Shown here piece after piece: positions 18,619-27,202 of a stretch of 48,236 nucleotides of DNA (its first letter is position 1; every line of letters begins with the position of its first letter). The position numbers and the translations under genes are program-made. The notes under the pieces are model-generated. The model did no database searches and was not told the origin of the DNA. It saw only the letters and a program-made list of their open reading frames with translations. Source of the stretch: Nitrospirota bacterium (lineage in GTDB: Bacteria > Nitrospirota > Thermodesulfovibrionia > Thermodesulfovibrionales > SM23-35); NCBI GenBank assembly GCA_013388435.1, contig JACAFE010000064.1, positions 1-48,236 on the forward strand. The letters run 5' to 3'.

Positions 18619-19281
18619 CTATTCTATAAATTTCACAATCTCTGAAGTTGATACTCTTTCTGTTCTATAACTGTTTATAGGTGAATCCATATCCGGGTAT
18701 CCTATTGAAATGCCTATAACAAGCCTTTTTGACGCAGGTATCCCGAGAAATTCTTTTATCTGCTTTGCATAATCAGTAAGAAATGCCTGCGGGACAGTAC
18801 CAAGACCGAGTGAGTGAGATGCGAGCATAAGACTTTGAGTAAAAAGTCCAAGGTCAAAAATAGACCATGTTGTCAAAGATGAATCATGGAAAAGAAATAT
18901 GCCGTGAGGAGCGCCATAAAAATTGAAATTTGCTATCTTGGCTTTTTTTCTTACCTCCGGATCATTTAAATCCTTTCCTGTAATTTCACTTCTTTTTCTC
19001 AATAAAGCAGAAATTCTTTTTTCATTTTCTGCCGGCCATGATTTTGGCTCTTCAATATCAGGAGATGGTTTTTCACCATTTTCGAGCAAATTTACAAGAT
19101 ACCTGGAAAGCTCTTCCTTTTTCCTTCCTGATACAATTATCGCTTCCCATGGCTGACTGTTTTTATAAGAAGGACTCCATTTTGCTGTATCGATTACTTT
19201 CATTAGAACATCTTCCGGAACACGATCTGGTTTAAATTTCCTTATACTCATCCTTGTTTTTATACATTCAATCGCATCCAT
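18619..19281 (-). CDS. Nitroreductase family flavoprotein
   Basis: 220 residues with the usual FMN-binding nitroreductase blocks: the N-terminal TRMSIRKFKPDRVP (phosphate-binding Arg and Lys), WSPSYKNSQPWEAIIVSG, FDLGLFTQSLMLASHSLGLGT and the C-terminal IGISIGYPDMDSPIN. Such enzymes reduce nitro compounds, quinones or other acceptors with NAD(P)H and act as homodimers in the cytoplasm. The physiological substrate is not predictable. A GGAGG ribosome binding site precedes the ATG. It is a single-gene unit, convergent with the tRNA-Val terminator. Confidence 0.87.
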   Translation of the reverse strand: MDAIECIKTRMSIRKFKPDRVPEDVLMKVIDTAKWSPSYKNSQPWEAIIVSGRKKEELSRYLVNLLENGEKPSPDIEEPKSWPAENEKRISALLRKRSEITGKDLNDPEVRKKAKIANFNFYGAPHGIFLFHDSSLTTWSIFDLGLFTQSLMLASHSLGLGTVPQAFLTDYAKQIKEFLGIPASKRLVIGISIGYPDMDSPINSYRTERVSTSEIVKFIE

Positions 19282-19529
19282 AAATTACCTCCATCCCTCA
19301 GATTATTTTTTCTATAGTAGCCAAATTCGTTTTCCATGTGCAAGAATATATCTTCAAAATCTTTTAATCCTATAAACTTGTTGAAAACTATTTAGATTTT
19401 ATCATTTCTCTGAATTATAACCCGAAAATGTAACAAACATTAAAATTACTGACATAAAAAAATTAGTTCTTCAAGATATGTTATATTATAAATATTTGCT
19501 TATAATTTTTATAAAACAGGACCGATTTC

Positions 19530-19763
19530 TTGATGAAAAAATTAGTTTTGTTCGCATGTCTTGGTATCCCTGCTGTTGCAGGAGCTATGCTTGGACTAAT
19601 CGCTAATAAAAAACATCCGGTTAAAGGTAGTTTGCTTGGTGCAACAACAGGAGTGCTTGCCGGCTCAGCAGTAGTTGCTGCATATAATTTAATTGAAACA
19701 GAAAATAAAGTTCCTTATTATTCAAAGTCATCGCCTTTATATGAAGATATATCTTCTTTTTAG
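19530..19763 (+). CDS. Small glycine-zipper membrane protein
   Basis: A 76-77 residue hydrophobic protein. Gly/Ala-rich segments at about 8-24 (ACLGIPAVAGAMLGLIA) and 33-52 (GSLLGATTGVLAGSAVVAAY) are linked by a basic loop NKKHPVK. The spacing of small residues is that of glycine-zipper helices, which pack in membranes. The C-terminus is polar. Two starts are possible: TTG at 19530, 8 nt after AGGA, and ATG at 19533, 11 nt after it. No specific family is recognised. It lies divergent from the nitroreductase and convergent with the FAD oxidase gene (5 bases between stops). Confidence 0.6.
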   Translation: MMKKLVLFACLGIPAVAGAMLGLIANKKHPVKGSLLGATTGVLAGSAVVAAYNLIETENKVPYYSKSSPLYEDISSF

Positions 19764-19768
19764 GCAGA

Positions 19769-21133
19769 TTAATAACCCGTAAATATTTTACCTGGATTTA
19801 GAATATTTTTCGGATCAAAAACCTTTTTAATTGATTTCATAATCTCGAGTTCTTTTTCTTTTATTTCCATATTTAAATACGGAGCTTTTGTAAGTCCAAT
19901 CCCGTGTTCACCAGAAATTGTTCCTCCGAGCTCAAGAGTTTCGCTGAAAATTCTCTTGACAAGTTCTATTCCTTTCTGATATTCATGCTCATCATTTTTA
20001 TCTACCATAATATTAACATGTATATTGCCATCTCCGGCATGGCCGAAATTCACTATTTTAATACCGGTTTCATCAGACAAAATCCTTAATTTTTTCAACA
20101 TATCTGTAAGCCTGTTTCTCGGGACAACAATGTCTTCGTTGATTTTAGTTGGTTTCAATTTATATAGAGCAGGAGAAATAGCACGTCTCGATACCCAGAG
20201 ATTATTTCGTGCGTACTCATCTTCAGCCATTTTGATTTCTGCACCGAGTTTGTGACATATATCTATTATTTTTTCAGCTTCTTTTGTAATAACCGAAGGG
20301 TAACCATCAAGTTCAATAAGCAAAAGAGCATCCGCATTATCTGGAAGCCCCACAGGTTTGTAACTCTCGACAGCTAAAACAGCTTCTCTATCCATAATTT
20401 CAAGGGTTCTCGGTATTATGCCTCCAGATACTATTTTCGAGACCACATCCCCTGACGCTTCAAGACTATTGAAAACCGCCAATAAAGTAATGACTTCAGC
20501 AGGCAATGGAATTACTCTAAGCCTTATTTTTGTAAAAACTGAAAGTGTACCTTCTGATCCTACAAGTAACCTTGTTAGGTCATAACCAACAACTCCTTTG
20601 GCAGTTTTAACTCCTGTAGTAATTATTTTGCCATCAGGCAATACTGACTCTATTTCCATTACATAGTCTCTCGTAACTCCATATTTTAAAGCTCTTGGAC
20701 CTCCGGCATTTTCAGCTACGTTTCCTCCTATTGTGCAAAAATTCATACTTGCAGGATCAGGCGGATAAAATAACCCCATCCATTCAAGCTCATCCTGCAG
20801 CCTCCCGTTAATTACTCCAGGTTCACAAACTACATATAAATTGTCTTTGTCTATTTCAAGGATATTCTTCATTTTCTCAAAACTGAGAATTATTGCTCCT
20901 CTGGAAGCAATAGCTCCTGCTGTCACTCCTGTGCCAGCTCCCCGCGGCACAACAGGAATATTATTTTCGTGTGCTAATTTCATAATATTCACAACATCGA
21001 GAGTGCTTTTTGGCCAGATTACTGACATAGGAATTTGCTCAATACTTGAAGCATCAAAGCTGTAAGACAGAAGGTCTTCCGGTGAAGTTGAAAATTTTAT
21101 GTCTTTTAATTTATCAAGAACTTTTTCAATCAT
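19769..21133 (-). CDS. FAD-linked glycolate/D-lactate-type oxidase (GlcD-like)
   Basis: 454 residues. An N-terminal PCMH-type FAD domain shows IPVVPRGAGTGVTAGA (about 59-74) and FCTIGGNVAENAGGPRALKYG. The C-terminal FAD-linked oxidase domain has VNFGHAGDGNIHVNIM and ends with GEHGIGLTKAPYL and FDPKNILNPGKIF. This is the GlcD/lactate dehydrogenase architecture, oxidising a 2-hydroxy acid to a 2-oxo acid. No glcE or iron-sulfur glcF partner is adjacent, so the electron acceptor is unclear. It lies directly behind smc (17 bases), probably in the same transcript. Confidence 0.87.
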   Translation of the reverse strand: MIEKVLDKLKDIKFSTSPEDLLSYSFDASSIEQIPMSVIWPKSTLDVVNIMKLAHENNIPVVPRGAGTGVTAGAIASRGAIILSFEKMKNILEIDKDNLYVVCEPGVINGRLQDELEWMGLFYPPDPASMNFCTIGGNVAENAGGPRALKYGVTRDYVMEIESVLPDGKIITTGVKTAKGVVGYDLTRLLVGSEGTLSVFTKIRLRVIPLPAEVITLLAVFNSLEASGDVVSKIVSGGIIPRTLEIMDREAVLAVESYKPVGLPDNADALLLIELDGYPSVITKEAEKIIDICHKLGAEIKMAEDEYARNNLWVSRRAISPALYKLKPTKINEDIVVPRNRLTDMLKKLRILSDETGIKIVNFGHAGDGNIHVNIMVDKNDEHEYQKGIELVKRIFSETLELGGTISGEHGIGLTKAPYLNMEIKEKELEIMKSIKKVFDPKNILNPGKIFTGY

Positions 21134-21150
21134 GAAGGTTTATAATACTT

Positions 21151-24100
21151 CTATGTTAACGCCTGGGCTTCGACCAGTTGCATTGATATAACCTTGGAAA
21201 CTCCTGCTTCTTCCATTGTGATACCGTAAATATAATCCGCAACACTCATGGTATTTCTATTATGGGTAACAACAATAAACTGGGTATCGCGTGAAAATTC
21301 TTTCAAAAGACTGGCAAATTTATCAGTATTTATTTCATCAAGAGCAGAATCAGCCTCATCTAAAATACATAAAGGAGTTGGTTTCAAAAGAAAGCTGGCG
21401 AATAAGAGTGATAATGCTGTGAGAGTTTTTTCTCCACCTGATAAAAGTGAAATATTCTGGAGCCTTTTGCCCGGCGGCTGGGCTATTATATCAATGCCGG
21501 TTTCAAGTATATTATTTTCGTCAGTCAGAATTATTTCTGCTCTTCCGCCTCCAAATAAGGATACGAAAACTTCTGAGAATTTAGCTTTAAGAGCTTCGTA
21601 AGCTTCTCTAAGTTTTTTGCGTGTTGTAATATTTATCTTCGATATTGCCTCTTCAAGTTCTGCTATGGATTTGTTTAAATCATTCTGCTGGTTGGTAAGA
21701 AATTCATAACGTGTGCGTAATTCTTCGTATTCCTCTATTGTGCCGAGATTTACTGTACCAAGCTCCTGAACTTTTTGTTTTAGCTCTGCAAGCCGAACTT
21801 CATCATCTTCTGTCAAAGGTTCAACCTCAACATCTTCTATATTATGACCATAATTTTGTCTGACATGTTCGGCAAGATTCTCCATTTTAATCTTATGCTC
21901 TGCTCTCTGCACATCGAGTTCATTAAGCCTTTGTGATAGGGATTCTGTCTGGCTTCTTAATTGCTTAAGATACTGTTCTATGCTGAATAAGTGCTGATTC
22001 TCATTGTCTATAACATCTTTTCTTGTGGATATATCAAATCTAAATTTATCAGCTTCCGATACTTTTAATTTTATTTTATCCTCATTTTCCAGCATCTCAT
22101 TTTCTTTCTCTATGATGCGGGACTGAACCGATGATATTTCTTCAGCAAGAAATTCTTTCTTCTGCTGAATATCCCCCAGTTCCTTTGAAATGGATTCTTT
22201 TTCTTTTGAGATAGAATCTATCTTTTCCTTTAATGAAGTCAGTGTTAATCTTATATCAGTAACTTCTGAGCGCTGTTCTTCCAGTTGTGATTTTTTTTGT
22301 GAAATCTCTTCCTGAATAGTACCGCAATTCTGTTCCAGTATGCTTCTTTTATCATCTATGGCCTTTATTTCCTGTTCTTTTTCAAAAAGAAGTTTATTCA
22401 ATGCCTCTTTTTCTTTCGTGATCTGTTCAATTTCAAGAGCTACATAAGCAAGCTTTCTGCTTCTGCGCTCTTTATCTTCTTTAAAATTTTCAGCAGTAAG
22501 TTTTAAAAGAGAAATTTCTTTTTCCCTTTCGACAATCGAAGATTCAATTGATTTAAGTTCAGCTTCCTTGCTCTCGATCATCTGCTGGAGAGACAAAATA
22601 TTTTTCTGTATGCGTTCAATAGAAAGCTTCTTATCCTCGATTTCTGATTCTAACTCTCTTAGTTCTCTTTTTCTTTTCAGAACACCTTTTATTTCTCCTG
22701 CGATAACAGTTCCTGAAGGTTCTATAACATCTCCTTCAAGAGTTACATAGTGCAAATTGTGTCCTGCTTTTATAAGCTCAAAAGCTGAATTGAGGTCTTG
22801 CACAATAAAGACATTATGAAAAATCCTTTTAATAATAGAACTAAACTGATTTCCGGCTTTAATAAAATCAATAGCTTTACCAATCACTCCATTCGGGGAC
22901 TCCTTTATATCATCTAAAGAAGTATTATTAGCAGGGATAAAACCTGTTCTTGCCAGGCCCTTCGCTTTAATTAGTGAAACAGCCGAATTTATATCATCAA
23001 ATGTTTGGAGTATAAATGAATTAACTTTTTCAGAAAGAAATCCCTCAACAGCTTTTTCATATTTTGAATCAACCTGAAAAGTATCAGATAAGGAAGCTAT
23101 TAACTGGAATTTTACATCTCCTGAAAAAAGTTCCTTTGTAGAAGAATCAAGAACAAGCTCTTTAAGAGATTCAGCTCTTGATATACTGGAAGCAAGCTCT
23201 TCCTTCAATTTTGAGAGACTTTCCCTTAAATTTTCAAACTTATTTTTATTCTCGGACAATTCATTTAAAAGATTTGTTTTTTGATCTTTCAGAATAATAA
23301 GGTTGTTATTTTTATCAAGAAGACTCGACTGAATGTCTTTAATTGAAATATCAACATCGGATAATGTTCTTTTAAGGCTCTCTGCTTCTCTGCCTGCATT
23401 TTCTTCACGGTGCTTTAGATTTTCAATGGAGGAGATTATTTTATTGTATGAATTTTTAAGATTACTGAGTTCTTCAGAAATTTTGAAAACATCTTTCCTT
23501 CTATCTTCAAGAAGTTCCTCTTTTTCTGCCAGCTCATCTTCAATATTTTTTGCAATGTCTGACTTTTCTCTTAAGATTTCCCTTTGATTTTCAAGCTCTG
23601 AAATGAGTGTTTCAGATGTCTTTTCAAGCTCCTGTTTTTTCGCCAAATTATTTGCTTCTCTGTCAGCGTATTCTTCTTTTTGTTGTAATAATCTTGAAAG
23701 ATATTCTTTTTGATTTTCTATCTCGGTTTTTGCGACAGCTATAGCTTTTTCAATTTCAGCGATTTCTCTTTCAAGACCCTGAAATTTTATCTGAATTTCA
23801 TCGAGAGCCTTTTCCTTTTCAGCAAGTTCAAGACGTCTTTTCTCTGTTTCATTTTCAATTGTAGATAATTCGGTTCTTTTAACAGCATCCTGTTCTTTAA
23901 GCATATTATATTCAGACGATATCCCAGCATATGACTGCCCTAAAATATCATAATCTCTCTTTGCAATTTTTAATTCTATTAAATTTATCTCTGAAGAAAG
24001 TTTCTTGAATCGCTCGGCTTTTTTCGCGAGGCGATCAAGAAAATTAATTTGTTTCTTTACTTCGGCTACAATGTCATTTACTCTTTGCAGGTTTGCTCTC

Positions 24101-24678
24101 GATGATTCAAGTTTCGACAAAGCTTCTTTTTTCCTGACATTATATTTCATTACACCCGCAACTTCCTCTATAAGAATACGCCTTTCCTGAGGTTTTGCAT
24201 TCAGAATTTCGGTTATCCTGTCCTGTTCAAGTATCGAAAAACTTTTCACCTCAAGCCCTGTATCGAGAAATAGATCTTTTATATCTTTTAGCCTGCAGGG
24301 TGTTTTATTTAATATATATTCGCTATCACCCGAACGGTATAATCTCCTTGTTACCGTAACAATATCTGATTCTGGTTCTCCGTTATCACCATTTTGTTCG
24401 GGCTCTCGAGACGGGTTGATGCCTGAAATATATAATGAGACCTCTGCCATACCTTTTGGCTTTTTAGAAGTAGAGCCATTGAATATGACTTCCTCCATCT
24501 TTTCACCCCTGAGGCTCTTAGCGCTTTGCTCACCTAATACCCACCTGAATGCATCAACAACATTGCTTTTACCACAACCATTAGGACCTACAATACAGGT
24601 AATCCCGGGATGAAAATTAAATACAGTCTTATCTCCAAAAGATTTGAAACCAATTAATTCAAGTTTTTCAATGCGCAT
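21151..24678 (-). CDS. smc: Chromosome segregation protein SMC
   Basis: 1175 residues, the standard SMC length. The N-terminal ATPase half has GFKSFGDKT and the Walker A GPNGCGKSN (31-39), then a Q-loop region. A coiled coil (about 170-500) follows, then a hinge (about 510-650, ending near GDVIEPSGTVIAGE), a second coiled coil, and the C-terminal half with signature LLSGGEKTLTALSLLFAS and Walker B CILDEADSALDE. It compacts and separates chromosomes as a homodimer with ScpA and ScpB; neither is here. The leader contains an unusual palindrome and repeat array (24717-24747). No ribosome binding site is evident in the AT-rich sequence before the ATG. Confidence 0.96.
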   Translation of the reverse strand: MRIEKLELIGFKSFGDKTVFNFHPGITCIVGPNGCGKSNVVDAFRWVLGEQSAKSLRGEKMEEVIFNGSTSKKPKGMAEVSLYISGINPSREPEQNGDNGEPESDIVTVTRRLYRSGDSEYILNKTPCRLKDIKDLFLDTGLEVKSFSILEQDRITEILNAKPQERRILIEEVAGVMKYNVRKKEALSKLESSRANLQRVNDIVAEVKKQINFLDRLAKKAERFKKLSSEINLIELKIAKRDYDILGQSYAGISSEYNMLKEQDAVKRTELSTIENETEKRRLELAEKEKALDEIQIKFQGLEREIAEIEKAIAVAKTEIENQKEYLSRLLQQKEEYADREANNLAKKQELEKTSETLISELENQREILREKSDIAKNIEDELAEKEELLEDRRKDVFKISEELSNLKNSYNKIISSIENLKHREENAGREAESLKRTLSDVDISIKDIQSSLLDKNNNLIILKDQKTNLLNELSENKNKFENLRESLSKLKEELASSISRAESLKELVLDSSTKELFSGDVKFQLIASLSDTFQVDSKYEKAVEGFLSEKVNSFILQTFDDINSAVSLIKAKGLARTGFIPANNTSLDDIKESPNGVIGKAIDFIKAGNQFSSIIKRIFHNVFIVQDLNSAFELIKAGHNLHYVTLEGDVIEPSGTVIAGEIKGVLKRKRELRELESEIEDKKLSIERIQKNILSLQQMIESKEAELKSIESSIVEREKEISLLKLTAENFKEDKERRSRKLAYVALEIEQITKEKEALNKLLFEKEQEIKAIDDKRSILEQNCGTIQEEISQKKSQLEEQRSEVTDIRLTLTSLKEKIDSISKEKESISKELGDIQQKKEFLAEEISSVQSRIIEKENEMLENEDKIKLKVSEADKFRFDISTRKDVIDNENQHLFSIEQYLKQLRSQTESLSQRLNELDVQRAEHKIKMENLAEHVRQNYGHNIEDVEVEPLTEDDEVRLAELKQKVQELGTVNLGTIEEYEELRTRYEFLTNQQNDLNKSIAELEEAISKINITTRKKLREAYEALKAKFSEVFVSLFGGGRAEIILTDENNILETGIDIIAQPPGKRLQNISLLSGGEKTLTALSLLFASFLLKPTPLCILDEADSALDEINTDKFASLLKEFSRDTQFIVVTHNRNTMSVADYIYGITMEEAGVSKVISMQLVEAQALT

Positions 24679-24716
24679 TTTTAATATTTATATTTTTGAT
24701 AAATAAAAGGTATGTA

Positions 24717-24747
24717 TATACTAAGTTATTAGTATACCTTTAGTATA
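24717..24747 (-). promoter_or_regulatory. Palindromic TTAGTATA repeat array upstream of smc
   Basis: TATACTAA (24717-24724), GTTA, TTAGTATA (24729-24736) form a perfect 8-bp inverted repeat. A third copy TTAGTATA (24740-24747) follows with an 11-bp period, one helical turn. A wider arm pair AAAGGTAT (24706-24713) / ATACCTTT (24734-24741) overlaps it. The array starts 39 bases before the smc ATG, a usual place for an operator. No regulator can be named. Confidence 0.5.
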
Positions 24748-24818
24748 TATGTTTTGAAAAGGGGCGAAAGTATATTAAGTTTGCTTTCTAAACACAAGGT
24801 TTAGCAAAAAGAAGGTCT

Positions 24819-25025
24819 TCAACCACCGCTGCTGAAACCAGAATTCGACGAACCTCTTGAGCTGCCCGAGCTTGAATCAATAGAACACGAGCAACTAAAA
24901 GATGAAAGTTTCTTTTTAATATTTTTTGACCCGCATTTCGGGCATTCTGTACTTTGATTTGAACTCCATTGTAAAATAGAAAAAATTTCGTTACAATCCA
25001 TGCAATTGTATTCATAAATAGGCAT
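24819..25025 (-). CDS. FmdB-family zinc-ribbon protein
   Basis: 68 residues. MPIYEYNC, MDCNEIF, then TECPKCGS form the two CxxC zinc knuckles of the FmdB/CxxC_CxxC_SSSS family. The tail is Ser/Gly-rich (SCSCSIDSSSGSSRGSSNSG), which is also typical. The family was named from a presumed regulator of formamidase, but its role is not known. A GGAGG motif precedes the ATG. A second frame across the same bases is a shadow. The gene sits between smc and the Mut7-C gene on the same strand. Confidence 0.85.
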   Translation of the reverse strand: MPIYEYNCMDCNEIFSILQWSSNQSTECPKCGSKNIKKKLSSFSCSCSIDSSSGSSRGSSNSGFSSGG

Positions 25026-25089
25026 ATTATTAACCTCCCAATATATTAATAAATTACTTTATTTATTATAATTAATCTGAACAACTGAG

Positions 25090-25584
25090 TCAACATAAAA
25101 ATACATTATGCGCCTTCAATAAACTATTTACTTTACTGATAAATTTCCAAAGATGCGAGCCTTCCCAGTAAATCTTCCCACATGAGTTGCACCTATAAAA
25201 TTTATTGTTATTTAAATAAACATATTCAGGCACAAGGTCTCTAATTAAATCTTTATCAGTTATATCAGCAATAATTCCATTGCAAACCAAACATCTGCTC
25301 ATAAAATCAATTTTCTCTGGTTTAAGTCTATTCAAAACTTCAATTATCTGTTCTTCAACATTATTAGAAGTTATTAGAACAAAATCCTTCAAACCTTTAA
25401 TTTTAATAAGTCCTGTATCACGTGTAAGTATTACTCTATCTTCTTTCAGGGCTATACTAATAAGCGCCCTGTCTGTAATATGTGGATAATAAAGAGTATC
25501 ATAACCGAGAAATCTGAGCCATCTTGCGAGCCTGCCAAGCATCGCATCTGCTATGAATTTTTTCTTTACATTTTGTACTTCCAT
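25090..25584 (-). CDS. Mut7-C RNase-domain protein with zinc ribbon
   Basis: 164 residues. The N-terminal KFIADAMLGRLARWLRFLGYDT is the Mut7-C (former DUF82) signature with its catalytic-type Asp. ILTRDTGLIKIKG supplies the second acidic site of this PIN-like fold. The C-terminal half has CLVCNG and CNSCGKIYWEGSHLW, a zinc ribbon found in the same family. Mut7-C proteins are predicted RNases; substrates are unknown. The length agrees with bacterial members. The next feature downstream is a nested palindrome. Confidence 0.85.
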   Translation of the reverse strand: MEVQNVKKKFIADAMLGRLARWLRFLGYDTLYYPHITDRALISIALKEDRVILTRDTGLIKIKGLKDFVLITSNNVEEQIIEVLNRLKPEKIDFMSRCLVCNGIIADITDKDLIRDLVPEYVYLNNNKFYRCNSCGKIYWEGSHLWKFISKVNSLLKAHNVFLC

Positions 25585-25621
25585 TGTATTATCAAATTAT
25601 AACTGATTTCTAATTCTTCTT

Positions 25622-25711
25622 AACCTTAAATAATACAGACATTGTTCATAGTAGTAAGGCCGTCTGGCCGGACGACCTTACTACTTCAGCTTTTAGCCTA
25701 TTATTTAGGTT
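25622..25711. repeat. Nested inverted-repeat element (about 90 bp)
   Basis: The outer arms AACCTTAAATAAT (25622-25634) and ATTATTTAGGTT (25700-25711) are complementary except for one bulged T. Inside, AGTAGTAAGG (25650-25659) pairs with CCTTACTACT (25676-25685), and CGTC (25661-25664) pairs with GACG (25671-25674). The whole can fold as one long interrupted hairpin. No T-tract follows the central stem, so it is not a typical intrinsic terminator. A MITE-like or palindromic repeat is a better description. It lies between the Mut7-C and radical SAM genes. Confidence 0.6.
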
Positions 25712-25746
25712 GGATGAGGTTTTTAAAGAATATTTCTATCAGGGGT

Positions 25747-26826
25747 TTAAATAAAGAATGATGCCCGGGTCGATCCCTGTCTGAGCGTTTTGTAAATATT
25801 AATGGCGGTGTTTATTGCTGCTTTTTCAGATGCGCAAAGAAAAGGTCCAGCCTTATCATAAAAACCTGATGTAAGGTAGTTTGAACAGCAACACCAGTTC
25901 ATACAGAGGTTTTTAAAATCGCAGAAAATACATTTTTCCTGAAAATCAAAACCAGTTGTTTCCTTTTGGTTGATTCTTTCCTGGAATAATCCCTCATAAA
26001 TGTTTCCGATGCTGTTTTCGTTATTTGAGGAATCAGTTATAAAACGGTCACATGGATAAATATCTCCTGATGGTGAAAATGCCATACCCGATGAACCGGG
26101 TGAGCATTTATCAGAAGTCATGTATCCTCCTTGCTGAATGATTTCCAGTTTCTTATTTATCAAATTTATATATATAGATTCATTTTTTTGTGCATAGTTA
26201 AGATACCAATTTGCAATTTTATGATATATTACCGGAAGCAAATCAGCGTCCTTTTTTGTCCAGTGAGCTGTAAAGTCAGGGTTTAGATAAATATTTTTAA
26301 CTCCAATCGATATCAGATATTCTATGACATAATGAAGATTTCTGAAAGTTGCAGGATGATAAGTTGCCTGGACTGAAATATTGGAAAATATATTTACTGC
26401 TTCTTTTAATGTCTGTTCAACAAGATAAGAACTCCCGCGATTATATTGAAAATGTCTCATAACATCGTGAATAAATGCAGGCCCATCGCAACTTATACAT
26501 AATGAAAAATTGTTATCGAGAAGAAATTTTTTTATTTCTTCACTAAAAATTGTGCCATTTGTTATCAACGAAAGTTTGACATCTCTGTCTTGAAATGATG
26601 AAAGTTTCTTTATTAAAGATGTGACTTGTTTTAGAAGTTCAAATTCTATTAACGGTTCTCCACCTGTGAATAAAATTTCAATTTTTTCTTTTATTGGTGT
26701 ATGATTGAATATAAAATTAATAATATCATTTGCAACTTCAATCGGCATGGTAACATCAGATTTAATGATATGGCAATATTTGCATTGGAGATTACATTTA
26801 AAAGTTGTATGGAATATATACCTCAT
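25747..26826 (-). CDS. Radical SAM/SPASM domain protein
   Basis: 359 residues. The iron-sulfur cluster motif CNLQCKYC (C11, C15, C18) binds SAM, FTGGEPLIEF (about 53-62) is the SAM-contact GGEP, and ITNGT follows. The C-terminal third has Cys clusters of a SPASM domain: DKCSPGSSGMAFSPSGDIYPC, then EKCIFCDFKNLCMNWCCC, and a last Cys near FLC. This architecture is shared by anaerobic sulfatase-maturating enzymes and peptide maturases that modify ribosomal peptides. No sulfatase and no small precursor peptide gene was found on either side. The 370 bases upstream are AT-rich and empty. The substrate is open. Confidence 0.85.
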   Translation of the reverse strand: MRYIFHTTFKCNLQCKYCHIIKSDVTMPIEVANDIINFIFNHTPIKEKIEILFTGGEPLIEFELLKQVTSLIKKLSSFQDRDVKLSLITNGTIFSEEIKKFLLDNNFSLCISCDGPAFIHDVMRHFQYNRGSSYLVEQTLKEAVNIFSNISVQATYHPATFRNLHYVIEYLISIGVKNIYLNPDFTAHWTKKDADLLPVIYHKIANWYLNYAQKNESIYINLINKKLEIIQQGGYMTSDKCSPGSSGMAFSPSGDIYPCDRFITDSSNNENSIGNIYEGLFQERINQKETTGFDFQEKCIFCDFKNLCMNWCCCSNYLTSGFYDKAGPFLCASEKAAINTAINIYKTLRQGSTRASFFI

Positions 26827-27202
26827 AATTTTACCCCTTTGCCTATAAATAATATATCAAATGCTAAATTTAATTACAAGAAAATAATGATATTTTGTTT
26901 AATTAAAATTTTTATAAATATATAACAATTAAATATTAGACTGAAATGGTGAAAGTAAATTTTAATTTAAACCGAAAATGCATTTAAACATCAAATTGGA
27001 AATTAGATATCAAAAAAATTTTTCAGAACACAATGTATTATTTCAATTGCATTTTCTGGGTTTGAATAAAATCATTTTTAAAAATTATTATTAGCAGTAG
27101 TTAATAAAGATTATGATATTATAATAAAAATATTTAATTGTACTAATAATATTATTTTAGGTAAAATAACTTACAAATTTTGGAATAAAAGGAGATTTGT
27201 TT
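26827..27202. other. AT-rich divergent intergenic region
   Basis: 376 bases between the divergent radical SAM and SulP genes, extremely AT-rich. Frames are broken by stops, and no precursor-peptide-like small ORF was found. A 12-bp palindrome AATAATATTATT (27145-27156) lies 47 bases before the SulP start. The only clear signal is the SulP ribosome binding site AAAAGGAGA at 27187-27195. Confidence 0.6.

Noticed and set aside
24788-25015. 75-codon frame overlapping the FmdB-like gene
   Set aside because: It is a frame-shifted shadow; the zinc-knuckle protein in the other frame is a clear family member.
27197-27202. TTG as the SulP start
   Set aside because: It is only 2 nt from the GGAG binding site; ATG at 27203 has proper spacing.
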